Source: Rubellimicrobium rubrum (GTDB taxonomy: Bacteria; Pseudomonadota; Alphaproteobacteria; Rhodobacterales; Rhodobacteraceae). From it: DNA of 59,027 nucleotides. The DNA lies in the NCBI RefSeq assembly GCF_006152115.1, contig NZ_VDFU01000026.1:1-59027 (forward strand). The letters are read 5' to 3'. A program made the translations under genes and the position numbers. This document shows positions 7,787 through 17,160 of this stretch, one piece after another. The notes below the pieces were generated by a model that saw only the letters and a program-made list of their open reading frames with translations, did no database searches and had not been told where the DNA came from. Position 1 is the first letter of the stretch. The number at the start of each line of letters is the position of its first letter.

Positions 7787-8935
7787 TTAAAGCCCGTTGG
7801 GCAGCAGGATCGGCTTGATGCAGCCGTCGAGCTTGGACGCGAAGATGTGGTAGGCGTCCGAAATGTCCTCGAGCGGGACGCGGTGCGTGATGAGAGCCTT
7901 GGGGTCGATGCGGCCGGCTTGCACATGATCGATCAGCCGTGGCAGCAGGCGCTTCACCGAGGCCTGGTTGGCCCTGATGGTGATGCCCTTGTTCACCACG
8001 TTGCCTATAGGGATCATGTTCCCTGTGGGCCCGTAGACCCCAACGATGGACACGATCCCCCCCTTCTTGACCGAGTTGATGGCCCAGTGCAGCGGGATGG
8101 CGGAGCCGGCCTCGATCGGGATCATCTTGCCGAACAGGGTGTGGAGCGCATTGCCCGACGCATCCGCCCCCACGGCGTCGATGCACACGTCCGCGCCGAG
8201 CGAATCCGTCTGCCTCTTGATGAAGACGGCCATGTCATCGATCTCGCGGAAGTCGTAAACCTCGGCAGGACAGTAGTGCCGCGCGAACTCCAGCCGGTAG
8301 TGGACCCAGTCGATCACGATCACCCGACCGGCCCCGAAGAGCCAGGCGCAGCGCGCCGCCATGAGGCCCACGGGCCCTGCACCGAAGACGACCACCGTGT
8401 CGCCCTTCTGAATGCCCCCCATCTCGGCCGCCTGATAGCCCGTGGGCACGACGTCGGTCAGCAACACGGCATCGTCGAGGTCCATCCAACCGGGGATCAG
8501 AGTGGGCCCCACATCGGCGTAGGGGACGCGGACGTACTGCGCTTGTCCGCCATCATAGCCGCCCGCAGTATGGGAGTAGCCGAAGATCCCGCCCACGGCC
8601 GTGGCCTGGGCGTTCGACTCGTGACAATTGCCGAAAAGCCCCTGCCGGCAAAAGTGGCACTGACCGCAGGCGATGTTGAAGGGCACGAGCACATGATCGC
8701 CGGGCTTGAGGTTCTCGACCTCGGACCCGACCTCCTCCACGATTCCGCAGAACTCGTGGCCAAAGGTCATGCCCACGCGAGTGTCGGGGACAAGGCCGTT
8801 GTAGAGATGCAGGTCCGAGCCGCAGATGCAGGATCGCGTGACGCGAAGGATGGCATCGCGGGGGTGCTCGATGGTTGGCATGGGCTTCTGGTCGGCCCGC
8901 ACGCGACGGGGGCCTCGGTAGTCGGCGGCTAACAT
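7787..8935 (-). CDS. zinc-dependent alcohol/formaldehyde dehydrogenase (MDR family)
   Basis: A 382-residue NAD(P)-dependent medium-chain dehydrogenase of the glutathione-independent formaldehyde dehydrogenase-like branch. Catalytic zinc ligands appear as C38 in CICGSD and H60-E61 in GHEFCG. The structural zinc site is the cysteine set 90/93/96/104 in CGQCHFCRQGLFGNC. The nucleotide-binding loop is GAGPVG at 185-190, followed by VIVIDW, where the acidic residue suggests NAD preference. A GGAGGA ribosome site lies about eight bases before the ATG. It is probably a cytoplasmic aldehyde or alcohol oxidation/detoxification enzyme; the substrate cannot be fixed from the sequence. Confidence 0.92.
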   Translation of the reverse strand: MLAADYRGPRRVRADQKPMPTIEHPRDAILRVTRSCICGSDLHLYNGLVPDTRVGMTFGHEFCGIVEEVGSEVENLKPGDHVLVPFNIACGQCHFCRQGLFGNCHESNAQATAVGGIFGYSHTAGGYDGGQAQYVRVPYADVGPTLIPGWMDLDDAVLLTDVVPTGYQAAEMGGIQKGDTVVVFGAGPVGLMAARCAWLFGAGRVIVIDWVHYRLEFARHYCPAEVYDFREIDDMAVFIKRQTDSLGADVCIDAVGADASGNALHTLFGKMIPIEAGSAIPLHWAINSVKKGGIVSIVGVYGPTGNMIPIGNVVNKGITIRANQASVKRLLPRLIDHVQAGRIDPKALITHRVPLEDISDAYHIFASKLDGCIKPILLPNGL

Positions 8936-9299
8936 TACGGGGTCCTCCGATGCTCGCTGACCGCAACATCGTGGCGGGAGGTTTGTTCCGGTGGCCTCAA
9001 GCAGGCCTGCTTCTGCCTGTCCCGACCGGGGCGGCGCGTTCCTTGCTGGGGTCAGGTCCTCAAGGAACGTATGACCTCCCTCACGTGGATCGCAGGATCG
9101 GGTTGGACGCTCCTGAACGGCGGGGACGATCCCGATCTACCGCCGCTGCTCTCCGGAGCGCGCCGGCAATGTCCGCGGGAAGCGGCAAGACGAGCAAAGA
9201 GACGGGCTGTCCGCCCACGTTTTCGCCGCGACGGACCAGACCGTCGCCTTTGGCGAAATTCCCGCGGCCGGATGGGCACGCGCCAGACCAGGATCGCTG
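8936..9299. other. intergenic region, no gene seen
   Basis: It holds the promoter side of the dehydrogenase gene and the 3' side of the sugar transferase gene. Small frames on both strands have no recognisable product. Confidence 0.4.
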
Positions 9300-10760
9300 T
9301 CAGTAGGCCCGCCGTCCATCCAGAAGCCTGAAAGGTGTCATCAGGAGGATGTAAAGGTCCAGTCGGATCGACCAGTTCTCGATGTAGTAGAGGTCCTGCT
9401 CGACGCGGCGCCTCAGCGCTTCGGGCTCGTCGATCTCGCCTCTCCAGCCGTTAATCTGGGCCAGACCGGTGATGCCGGGCCGGACGCGATGCCGCGACGC
9501 GTAGCCGTCGACGAGATCCTCGAACGCTTCCTGGCGCGCGGAGACCGCGCGGAGCGCATGGGGCCGGGGTCCGACAAGGGACAGGTCGCCCCTCAGCACG
9601 TTGAAGAGTTGCGGCAACTCGTCGATGGATGTGCGACGGAGGAAGCGGCCCACCCGTGTCACACGAGGGTCGCCCCGCGTCACGATGCTTCGTGCGTGCG
9701 GATCGCAGTCGTCGGCATACATGGAGCGGAACTTCCAGATCGTCACCGAACGGTTGTTATAGCCGTGCCTGGGCTGTCGGAAGAGGACCGGCCCCTCGCT
9801 TTCCAGCCGGATGGCGAGCGCCGCGAACAGCATGACCGGCGACGCGACCAAGAGCGCCACCGTCGCCCCTGCGATGTCGAGCACCCGCTTGAGCATGAAC
9901 TGTCCGCCGATGATGGGCCGCGACACGACATCGATCAGCCCGCGCTCCAGGGCCGCCCGGCCGTGACGGCGGAAGGTCGGGTCGGCGCTGAAGTCCGCAA
10001 GCCGCACATCCACAGGCAGGACCTCGATGGTCTTCAGGACCGTGCGGATCCGCTGCTCGGCGGTGAGAGGCAGGGCCACGATCAGCATCTCGATCTCCGC
10101 AGACCGGGCAAAGGTCACCATTGCCTCAATATTGCCGAGCTTCGGTACGCCGCCCACGGCGATGGGCGAGCGGACGTCGTCGCGATCGTCAAAGATGCCC
10201 ACGACCCGAATGTCGTTGTCGGGGCATTCGGCCAGAGCCGCCATGACCCGCAGGGCCGGCTCGCCGCCGCCCACGATCACGGCCCGTCGCTCGGTCAGGC
10301 CAAAGTCGAGCACCGCCCCGGCCATGGCGGCGCTGAGCGCCCGAGCCGGCATCAGGGTGAGAGCAATCAGCAGGATGGCCGAGACGATCCCCGTGGACAG
10401 GGTCGCGAGCGCGACGCCCAGAACGAGCAAAGGCAGCATGCCGCTCCAGAACTGCCTGACCTCGTTCAGGCGGTAGGCGCCAAGGGCGCTGATCAGGAGG
10501 GAGGTGCCGAGAGCCTCGAGCGTCGACAGCACCGCCCAGCCGAGCGGGGCGAACTCGGATCCCGAACCTGCAAGGCGAGCGAACCATAGCCCCAGCGCCA
10601 GGGCCAGTACGTCCAGCATCGCCGCCAGCGCTGACAGCACCACCGGCGCCAAGGCAGTGCGCCGGAGACCCCGCGCCACGGTCAGCGCGCCCAAGGGGAG
10701 AGGCTCGGCCTTCACCTTCGCGTCGGACATCTCTGCCTTCATGCCACCCGTCCAAATCAT
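9300..10760 (-). CDS. polyprenyl-phosphate hexose-1-phosphate transferase (WcaJ/undecaprenyl-phosphate glucose phosphotransferase family)
   Basis: This integral membrane enzyme transfers a sugar-1-phosphate from a nucleotide sugar to undecaprenyl phosphate, the first step of exopolysaccharide or capsule repeat synthesis. It has 486 residues. Hydrophobic helices occupy roughly residues 40-150, and a CoA-binding-like Rossmann region ([16 protein letters not shown]) follows. The C-terminal catalytic half has a membrane-entering helix ([19 protein letters not shown]), [21 protein letters not shown], the [20 protein letters not shown] block and [13 protein letters not shown]. It ends with the usual LLDGRRAY. 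Start alternatives at 10742 and 10730 exist. No other EPS assembly genes are adjacent, but the glycosyltransferases at 17-29 kb may share its product. Confidence 0.92.
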   Translation of the reverse strand: MIWTGGMKAEMSDAKVKAEPLPLGALTVARGLRRTALAPVVLSALAAMLDVLALALGLWFARLAGSGSEFAPLGWAVLSTLEALGTSLLISALGAYRLNEVRQFWSGMLPLLVLGVALATLSTGIVSAILLIALTLMPARALSAAMAGAVLDFGLTERRAVIVGGGEPALRVMAALAECPDNDIRVVGIFDDRDDVRSPIAVGGVPKLGNIEAMVTFARSAEIEMLIVALPLTAEQRIRTVLKTIEVLPVDVRLADFSADPTFRRHGRAALERGLIDVVSRPIIGGQFMLKRVLDIAGATVALLVASPVMLFAALAIRLESEGPVLFRQPRHGYNNRSVTIWKFRSMYADDCDPHARSIVTRGDPRVTRVGRFLRRTSIDELPQLFNVLRGDLSLVGPRPHALRAVSARQEAFEDLVDGYASRHRVRPGITGLAQINGWRGEIDEPEALRRRVEQDLYYIENWSIRLDLYILLMTPFRLLDGRRAY

Positions 10761-11162
10761 CTTGCGGTCGCCGAGACCGGAGTGTGGCAGCGCGGCATAA
10801 AGGAATCTTTAAGCGTACCCGGCAGCACCGGGTCTTTCGGCGAGGCGGATATCGGGATCGGCGCGACGGCGACGGAGGAAAGGGCTACACCTCGGTCAGC
10901 CGGGTCCAGGGACGGCAGCGACAGCTTCCGTCCGGTGGTCTGCCCATGAAAGGCGTCTGTGGATGTCGCGGCTCGGCCGGCTCCCGATGAGGCCCTGGTT
11001 CCCGGATGTGAAGCGCGCGGTGGTCGGGAGCCCCCTGGATGGTCGGCCAGGGGCTTGCGTGCTGCTTCCAAGGGTCGATCGGCGTCCTGCGACCAAATGT
11101 CAGGTAGGCTGACCCATGCTGCGGCCGTACCGGGGGATGTCCTTTGTCCTTCAGGGTGGGAT
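10761..11162. other. intergenic region with one inverted repeat
   Basis: It lies between two divergently oriented genes. It contains the perfect inverted repeat at 10817-10833 and no coding sequence I can support. Confidence 0.4.
10817..10833. promoter_or_regulatory. perfect inverted repeat upstream of the sugar transferase gene
   Basis: ACCCGG-CAGCA-CCGGGT, a 6-base perfect dyad with a 5-base spacer, 57 bases before the ATG of the hexose-1-phosphate transferase gene. It could be an operator or a 5'-leader hairpin. It has no run of T and is not a standard terminator. Confidence 0.3.
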
Positions 11163-11468
11163 TTGTCATTGAGCCGCTACGTCCTCCACAACCCTCTGAG
11201 CCACGCCCATCTCGAGGATCTGCGCGACCGGCTGGCTCGTGTCATGATGGAGAGCCCCCGGCGTCCCGAGGATCCGAGCCGGGCGGATGCGGTGGTCAAG
11301 GCCCTGACGGATGTGGTCCGGGCTTTCGATCGGGGCAGCCTTTCGCCCGAGGACACACGGGCCGTCTTCGACCAGTTCCATCTCCCCGGGTTCCGCTTTG
11401 ACACCTGGCTGGACGAGATGCTGGACAAGGGTGTCTACCTCGAGGGCACCCGGAGCCGGGCAGCCTGA
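11163..11468 (+). CDS. small hypothetical protein
   Basis: About 101 residues from a TTG start at 11163 (a second TTG lies at 11169). GGTGGG just upstream serves as a weak ribosome site. The sequence is acidic and helical (DLRDRLARVMMESPRRPEDP, DAVVKALTDVVRAFDRGSLSPED) and ends WLDEMLDKGVYLEGTRSRAA. No family is recognised. The frame stays open further upstream, but that part is Gly/Arg/Pro-rich and unlikely to be translated. Codon bias (G/C at third positions) supports a real gene. Confidence 0.55.
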   Translation: MSLSRYVLHNPLSHAHLEDLRDRLARVMMESPRRPEDPSRADAVVKALTDVVRAFDRGSLSPEDTRAVFDQFHLPGFRFDTWLDEMLDKGVYLEGTRSRAA

Positions 11469-11725
11469 GGGACAACTCTGCAACCGAGTTGATGGAGCCG
11501 GGTGACCCTGGCCCGGCCACGCTCGGTCCGCTGGGGTCCGTCGGTATGATGTCGGCCCGGGGGACGGGACCGCGGGCCTGATCGGGTGGGTATAAAGGCC
11601 TTCATATCGCTCCGGCGTTCAGCCGCCCCCCTCCATGGTAGACGACGACGGCGGCCGGAGCCTTGCGCCGCGACCGATCCGCCATAGATTTTCGCACGAT
11701 CTCCCCCCTTGGAAGGACACATCGG

Positions 11726-12919
11726 ATGCAGCGGATCGCGCTCGGGGCCCGACCCGACTGGCGGGACAAGGCCCGGGCTGCAGGATTTGCGTTCACCGAG
11801 ATGTATGGCGAGATCTACTGGGAAGAGGCCGAGGCCTACCAATTCTCTCTCCGCCAGATCGACGACGACCTTCTTGGTCCTTCGACCGAGTTGCACGCGA
11901 TGTGCCGCGAGGCCGCCGACAGGATCATCCGGTCCGAGGAGCTGATGGCGCGGCTTGCGATTCCATCCGAGCACTGGGATCTCGTCGCGGGCTCCTGGCA
12001 TGCGCGCGAGCCGGAGCTCTACGGCCGCTTCGACCTCGCCTATGACGGCAGGGGGCCGGCAAAGATGCTGGAGTACAACGCCGACACGCCGACCGCGCTT
12101 TACGAAACGGCCGCCTTCCAGTGGGACTGGCTCGAGGACCAGATGGGCCGTGGCGTGCTGCCGCCCGACGCCGACCAGTTCAACCGGGTGCACGAGGCTT
12201 TGGTCGAGCGGTTCCAGAAAATCCTGCCTCCCGGCACGGATATTCATTTCGGCGCCTGGATGGAGCATGTCGAGGATCACGCCACTGTGGAGCAGTTGGC
12301 CTATGCGGCGCGCGACGCGGGCCACGTCGCCTGGCCGGTTCACACCGGCAGCATCGGGATCAGTGACCGCGGTCAGTTCACCGACGAGGAAAGCCGGGTG
12401 ATCGGCACGCTTTTTCTGCTCTACCCTTGGGAGGATATGCTGCGCGACGACTTCGGGCGGGCCATCGCCGGCTCCGGGTGCCGCATGATCGAACCCGCTT
12501 GGAAGGCCGTGGTGTCCAACAAGGGGCTTCTACCGGTTCTGTGGCGTATGTTCGAGGGCCACCCCAATCTCCTGCCTGCCTTCTTCGAGGACGAACTCGG
12601 GTCGGGCGAGCCGCTCGTCGCACGCTCGGCCGATGTCCTCGGACGAGCCCATGTCAGAAAACCCCTCTTCTCGCGCGAGGGGTGCAGCGTGCGCATCGTT
12701 GAGGAGGGCGAGGTCACCGAGGTGGCCGAGGACAAGCGGTACGACGGGAACCCGATGATCGTGCAAGCGTATCATCCCCTCCCGGTCTTTGATGGGAACC
12801 GCCCGGTGCTGGGCACCTGGATCATCGGGGAAACCTGCGAGGGGCTCTGCATCCGGGAGGACAGCACCCGAATCTCCTCCGACATGAGCCGCTTCAAGCC
12901 CCATTACATCACCGACTGA
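11726..12919 (+). CDS. glutathionylspermidine synthase family protein (YgiC-like ATP-grasp)
   Basis: A 397-residue member of the family defined by the C-terminal synthetase half of glutathionylspermidine synthase, which ligates amines to carboxylates using ATP. The family is recognised from YNADTPTALYETAAFQWDWL (ATP-grasp/substrate region), LLYPWEDM, IEPAWKAVVSNKGLLPVLW, HPNLLPAFF and the end IREDSTRISSDMSRFKPH. The ATG at 11726 has a GGAAGGA site a few bases upstream. The DUF1190 gene follows after only 10 bases; the same pairing is known from E. coli ygiB/ygiC. The true substrate of YgiC-type proteins is not established, so glutathionylspermidine should not be assumed. Confidence 0.9.
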   Translation: MQRIALGARPDWRDKARAAGFAFTEMYGEIYWEEAEAYQFSLRQIDDDLLGPSTELHAMCREAADRIIRSEELMARLAIPSEHWDLVAGSWHAREPELYGRFDLAYDGRGPAKMLEYNADTPTALYETAAFQWDWLEDQMGRGVLPPDADQFNRVHEALVERFQKILPPGTDIHFGAWMEHVEDHATVEQLAYAARDAGHVAWPVHTGSIGISDRGQFTDEESRVIGTLFLLYPWEDMLRDDFGRAIAGSGCRMIEPAWKAVVSNKGLLPVLWRMFEGHPNLLPAFFEDELGSGEPLVARSADVLGRAHVRKPLFSREGCSVRIVEEGEVTEVAEDKRYDGNPMIVQAYHPLPVFDGNRPVLGTWIIGETCEGLCIREDSTRISSDMSRFKPHYITD

Positions 12920-12929
12920 AGGATGCCCG

Positions 12930-13529
12930 ATGCCTGACACGCCACAACCCCGCCGGCGCCTCCGGTCACGCGCGGTCCCGACCGTTCTGATGGGAATGGC
13001 GGCGCTGGCGCTCACGGCCTGCGAGGAAGACCCCACGGTCCAGGCCCAGGCCTTTCCCGACCTTGCCTCCTGCCTCAACGAGGCCGACGAGGCGGACGCG
13101 TCCTTCACGGCACTGGACTGCGAGACGGCCTTTGAGGCGGCACAGACCGCCTTTCTGGAGACGGCTCCGCGCTACGAGGACGAGGCGCTGTGCGAGGAGC
13201 AGCATGGCGGCGAGTGCATCGCCGAGGCGCGGCCGGGCGGGTCTGTCTTCATGCCGATTCTCACGGGTTATCTGATCGGTCGCGCACTGTCCGGCGGGAG
13301 CCGGCCGCTTCTGTCCCAGCCGCTCGTGGGCCGTCCGGGCGGCTTCGCGACGATCACGGGCGATACGCGGCTGTCCACGAACACCGGATCGGCCGACATG
13401 CGGGCCTCGGCCTTCCGCCCGGGCGGCTCCACGCGCCTCGCTCCGCCGCTGACACGATCTGTGGTGGCGCAGACCGGCGGTTTCGGGCAGACTCGCACAG
13501 CTATCGGTGGCCGCGGGGCGGGCGGTTGA
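12930..13529 (+). CDS. DUF1190 family (YgiB-like) protein
   Basis: A 199-residue protein with an N-terminal hydrophobic segment ending in a cysteine (LMGMAALALTACEED), a probable lipobox, so it is likely exported and lipidated. Two paired-cysteine regions follow (DLASCLNEAD...DCETAF and ALCEEQHGGECIAE). The C-terminal half is Gly/Ser/Arg-rich with low complexity. The cysteine spacing and its place right after the YgiC-like gene identify it as DUF1190/YgiB. The pair is probably one transcript and one function, envelope-related but not defined biochemically. Confidence 0.8.
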   Translation: MPDTPQPRRRLRSRAVPTVLMGMAALALTACEEDPTVQAQAFPDLASCLNEADEADASFTALDCETAFEAAQTAFLETAPRYEDEALCEEQHGGECIAEARPGGSVFMPILTGYLIGRALSGGSRPLLSQPLVGRPGGFATITGDTRLSTNTGSADMRASAFRPGGSTRLAPPLTRSVVAQTGGFGQTRTAIGGRGAGG

Positions 13530-13574
13530 GATCCGCCCCGGGCTGTCAGCGGGTTAGGGCCATAGGTCCGGCTT

Positions 13575-14786
13575 TCACGCAGCCTGGGCCTGCGCGTTCT
13601 TGGCCGTCGTGAAGGGCCGGAAGGCCATGGCGATCCCGAAGGCCCCGAGCCCCAGCCCGAAGCTGGTGAGATAGAGCGCGCCGTAGCCTCCGGTCGTGTC
13701 GAAGATCAAGCCGCCCAGCACCGGCCCGGTCGCCATGCCCAGGCTTCCGGCCATGCCGGTGCCGCCCATGATCGTGCCCATCATCCTCATGGGAAAGTTC
13801 TCGCGAATCAGCACGGCGTAAAGCGGCATGACTCCGGCGTAGATGAAGCCAAAGGTCGCGGCCACGACGTAGAACTGCATCAGGGTGCCGGCGAAGAAGA
13901 AGGCCAGCGCGCCCAGGGACTGGGCGAGAAGGCCGGCCACCAGCACCCTCTTGGCGCCGAACCGATCACCAAGGAGGCCAAAGCCGATGCGCCCGCCCAT
14001 GCCCGCGATGCCCTCGACCGAGTAGATGGAAACAGCGGCCAAGGCCGAGATCCCGCAGATCTGGGCGTAGCTCACGGTGTGGAAGATCGGCCCCGAGTGC
14101 GTGGCGCAGCAGAAGAAGTTGGTCAGCACTAGGACGATGAAGGGCAGGGACGTCAGCGCGTCCCGCATTGTCAGCCCCTCGCTGGACAATTCGACGGCGT
14201 TGCCAGGCTCAGTCGCCTGTTCCGGCGGTCGGCGCAGCAGCAGCGCGGCGGGGAGGGTCGTCACCGCCACCAGGGCTGATAGAATCCCGAGCACAGTGCG
14301 CCAGTCATGCGCCTCGGCCAATCGCGCGGCGAGCGGAGACATGGTGACGGGCGCCAAGCCCATGCCCGCAGAGACCAGGGACACGGCGAGACCGCGCTGC
14401 GTGGTGAACCATCCCATGACCGTTGCCATCATGGGGGCGAAGAACGCGGCGACGGCGCCCCCAGCCATGAGGCCGAAGCTAAGCTGGAACAGCAGCAACG
14501 ACGTCGCGCGACTGGCCAGCCAAAGGCTCAGTGCGAAAAGGCCGGCTCCGGCCAGCACGACAGGCCGGGCACCGAAGCGGTCCGAGAGCGCGCCCCAGAT
14601 CATCGAGGTGACCGCCATGGCGAGGAAGCCGATGGTCATGGCCAGGGAAATCCCAGTTCGCGACCAGCCGGTCGCCGCGGCCATGGGCGTCAGGAGCACG
14701 GGCAAGGAAAAGAGCGCCCCCATGGCGACGCAGCCCATGACGCCGCCCGTCGCGACGATCACCCAACGATATGACGGATCTGCCAC
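13575..14786 (-). CDS. MFS transporter (monocarboxylate/oxalate-formate-like)
   Basis: A 403-residue major facilitator with 12 hydrophobic segments. The first inter-helix loop carries the MFS motif A region WGALSDRFGARPVVLAGAG, and a second copy is GLLGDRFGAKRVLVAG in the second half. The overall pattern (LPVLLTPMAAATGWSRTGIS) resembles the monocarboxylate/OFA group. The GTG start at 14786 has AGGAGG six bases upstream; the longer frame reads through the promoter of the divergent marR gene. It is probably repressed by the MarR protein encoded back-to-back, with its ligand a substrate or precursor of the transported compound. Confidence 0.85.
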   Translation of the reverse strand: MADPSYRWVIVATGGVMGCVAMGALFSLPVLLTPMAAATGWSRTGISLAMTIGFLAMAVTSMIWGALSDRFGARPVVLAGAGLFALSLWLASRATSLLLFQLSFGLMAGGAVAAFFAPMMATVMGWFTTQRGLAVSLVSAGMGLAPVTMSPLAARLAEAHDWRTVLGILSALVAVTTLPAALLLRRPPEQATEPGNAVELSSEGLTMRDALTSLPFIVLVLTNFFCCATHSGPIFHTVSYAQICGISALAAVSIYSVEGIAGMGGRIGFGLLGDRFGAKRVLVAGLLAQSLGALAFFFAGTLMQFYVVAATFGFIYAGVMPLYAVLIRENFPMRMMGTIMGGTGMAGSLGMATGPVLGGLIFDTTGGYGALYLTSFGLGLGAFGIAMAFRPFTTAKNAQAQAA

Positions 14787-14853
14787 GACGTTCCTCCTGC
14801 GGCGGCAGGTCGCTGGAAAGCCAAACCTGCGGCCGTTGCTCTTTGCTGGATGA

Positions 14854-14865
14854 ATTGATATCAAT
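14854..14865. promoter_or_regulatory. palindromic operator candidate ATTGATATCAAT
   Basis: A perfect 12-base palindrome, five bases before the ATG of the marR gene and 67 bases before the start of the divergent MFS gene. MarR-family dimers commonly bind TTGATATCAA-like palindromes in exactly this kind of intergenic position. It would allow autorepression plus control of the transporter. Confidence 0.6.
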
Positions 14866-14870
14866 GTAAT

Positions 14871-15323
14871 ATGAGCCAGTCACCCGACGCAAGTCTTTCC
14901 ATCGAGACGGTCCACGAGATCCGCGACCGTTGTCTTTGTCTGGCGTCGCAACGAGCGGCGCGTCGGTTGGCGCGTCGGTTTGATCGCCTGTTCGCGCCCT
15001 TGGGGCTCACGAACGGTCAGTTCTCGATGATGGTGGCGCTGAGCGGTCAGTGGTCCCCGCGGCTTGGGGAACTGGCGGATTTTCTGGGCATGGACTCCAC
15101 AACGATGACCGCCGCCGTCAAGCCGCTGGAGAAGCGGGGGCTCGTTGCGCTTCGGGCGGACGAGGCCGATGGCAGGGTGCGCAGGCCGGCTCTGACGCAG
15201 GCCGGGCGCGATCTCGTTGCCCTGGCGGTGCCGCTCTGGCGCGAGGAACACGCCAAGGTGCAGGCTGACATGATAGGACATGATGCGGGGAACCTGGCGT
15301 CGATTCTGGGGCGGCTGGGCTGA
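14871..15323 (+). CDS. MarR family transcriptional regulator
   Basis: A 150-residue winged-helix dimeric repressor. The wHTH region reads LGLTNGQFSMMVALS...RLGELADFLGMDSTTMTAAVKPLEKRGLV, followed by the wing (RADEADGRVRRPALTQAGRDL). The N-terminal helix region has two cysteines (RDRCLCLAS) that could sense oxidants, as in the OhrR/thiol-sensing subgroup, though this is speculation. It is divergent from the MFS gene and shares the palindromic operator; a second MFS gene follows 83 bases downstream on the same strand. Confidence 0.9.
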   Translation: MSQSPDASLSIETVHEIRDRCLCLASQRAARRLARRFDRLFAPLGLTNGQFSMMVALSGQWSPRLGELADFLGMDSTTMTAAVKPLEKRGLVALRADEADGRVRRPALTQAGRDLVALAVPLWREEHAKVQADMIGHDAGNLASILGRLG

Positions 15324-15406
15324 CCCGCATCGTGACTTGCCACCGCCACGGATGAAAGCCGGCGGGCAAGATCGCTGAAGCTCGGCCACCAGAATGGGGC
15401 AGTCAG

Positions 15407-16747
15407 ATGACGACCTTCCACAACGTCCTCGCCAACAACCTTGTCGCCAACATCACGAATTTCACGGTCTGGTTCGCCATCACCTTCTGGGTGTTCCTTG
15501 AAACGCAGTCCGTCTTCGCGACAGGCATGATTGCGGGCATCTACCTGGTGCTGACGGCGGGACTCGGGGTCTGGCTGGGCTCCATTGTCGATCACAACTC
15601 CAAGAAGGCGGCGATGCTGGGCTCGAGCGGGGTCTCGGCGGCGTTCTATGCCGTCAGCCTCGCCATGGTGCTGCTCGAGCCGCAGGACGCCTTTGCTGAC
15701 CCTTACGGGGCGTATTTATGGACGTTCGTCCTGATGGTCATGCTGGGCGTCATCGCCGGCAACCTGCGGTCCATCGCCCTGCCGACGCTCGTGACCATCC
15801 TGATCCCGGAGGATCGCCGCGATACGGCCAACGGGCTGGTGGGCATGGTCACCGGAATCGGGTTCCTGACCACCTCGGTCATATCGGGCTTTCTCGTGGC
15901 CTATACAGGAATGCTGGGCGTCCTGACGCTGGCAACAGGGGCGACGCTTCTGGCCATCCTCCATCTCGGCTTGGTACGAATCGACGAAGGCCGGGTGGAG
16001 CCTACGGCGGACGCCCCCTCCGAGCCCAAGCGGGTGGACATCGCCGGCACGGTGCGGGTCATCGCGGCCGTGCCGGGCCTGTTCGCGCTGATTCTGTTTG
16101 CCTGCTTCAACAACTTCCTTGGCGGAGTATTCATGGCCCTGCTGGACGCCTATGGCCTCTCGCTGGTGTCGGTGGAGGTCTGGGGCCTCCTGTTTGGTGG
16201 GATCTCCACTGCCTTCATCCTGAGCGGGATCATCATAGCCAGAACCGGCCTGGGGCGGAACCCGATCCGGACGCTCCTGCTGGTGAACGCCATCAGCTGG
16301 TTGGTGTGCTGCGTGTTCACCATCCAGCCATCGATCTGGCTGCTGGCAGCAGGGTGCTTCGTTTGGATGCTGCTGAGCCCCTATGCTGAGGCGGCGGAGC
16401 ATACGACGCTGCAGAAGGTGGTGCCGCTGGAGCGCCAGGGGCGCGTCTTCGGCTTTGCGCAGTCGGTGGAGCAAGCGGCGTCGCCGCTCACGGCCTTTCT
16501 GATCGGGCCGCTCACGCAATTCATCGTCATTCCGTTCATGACCGACGGCGCCGGCGCTGAGGCCATTGGCGGCTGGTTCGGCACCGGACCGGACCGGGGC
16601 ATTGCCTTGGTGTTCACCGTGGCCGGGCTGATCGGCCTTCTGGTCACGATCCTCGCGATGAATTCTTCCTACTACCGGCAACTGTCGGCGGCCTACGCGA
16701 AGGGCAGGGACGATGCGGGCAGGGCGGAGTCCGCCGAGGCCACCTGA
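15407..16747 (+). CDS. MFS transporter (drug-efflux-like)
   Basis: A 446-residue membrane protein with about 12 hydrophobic segments. The N-terminal half has IYLVLTAGLGVWLGSIVDHNSKKAAMLGS, a variant of motif A, and the central region has IPEDRRDTANGLVGMVTGIGFL. The C-terminal half contains VPLERQGRVFGFAQSVEQAASPLTAF, typical of TetA/enterobactin-exporter-like MFS proteins. It follows marR on the same strand and may be part of the same regulon. The substrate is unknown; export of a toxic small molecule is an inference from the family. Confidence 0.85.
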   Translation: MTTFHNVLANNLVANITNFTVWFAITFWVFLETQSVFATGMIAGIYLVLTAGLGVWLGSIVDHNSKKAAMLGSSGVSAAFYAVSLAMVLLEPQDAFADPYGAYLWTFVLMVMLGVIAGNLRSIALPTLVTILIPEDRRDTANGLVGMVTGIGFLTTSVISGFLVAYTGMLGVLTLATGATLLAILHLGLVRIDEGRVEPTADAPSEPKRVDIAGTVRVIAAVPGLFALILFACFNNFLGGVFMALLDAYGLSLVSVEVWGLLFGGISTAFILSGIIIARTGLGRNPIRTLLLVNAISWLVCCVFTIQPSIWLLAAGCFVWMLLSPYAEAAEHTTLQKVVPLERQGRVFGFAQSVEQAASPLTAFLIGPLTQFIVIPFMTDGAGAEAIGGWFGTGPDRGIALVFTVAGLIGLLVTILAMNSSYYRQLSAAYAKGRDDAGRAESAEAT

Positions 16748-17160
16748 CCGAAACCGTCCGCCAGCGATCGTGAAAGGTCTTGCTTTGGCCTCACGGGGGC
16801 CAGGCGGTTGCGGATTGGTCGTGACGCCCTTCGATCCACCCACAACCTTCTCTGCAATGCCCGAGGCTTCTCGGGCCACAAGGCGGGCTCAACCGGAGGA
16901 GTGCGGGCGCCGGGCACGGATGAGGGCCTGGGGCAGAGTAGAGACACGAGCGGAGTCGCTCGCTCCCAATCTGGCCGGCACGACCGCGAGGCGATACCGA
17001 CAGGCACATGGGCAACGCGCGCCGACAGGCGGCAGCGGCCGAAGCGACGGCCCTTGCAGCCCCGGGTTTGCGCCGCCTAACGTCGCTCCGGGACCGGCCG
17101 TGTCCTCAGATCCTGAGCCGCGCCACCTGAGCCAGATCACCGGACGACGGACACCAGATC
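16748..17160. other. intergenic region, no gene seen
   Basis: About 410 bases before the TPR-glycosyltransferase gene. Frames on both strands are Arg/Ala/Pro-rich shadows without motif or ribosome site. Confidence 0.4.

Noticed and set aside
11435-12343. 302-codon minus-strand frame opposite the YgiC-like gene
   Set aside because: No family resemblance; the plus strand encodes a clear ATP-grasp protein.
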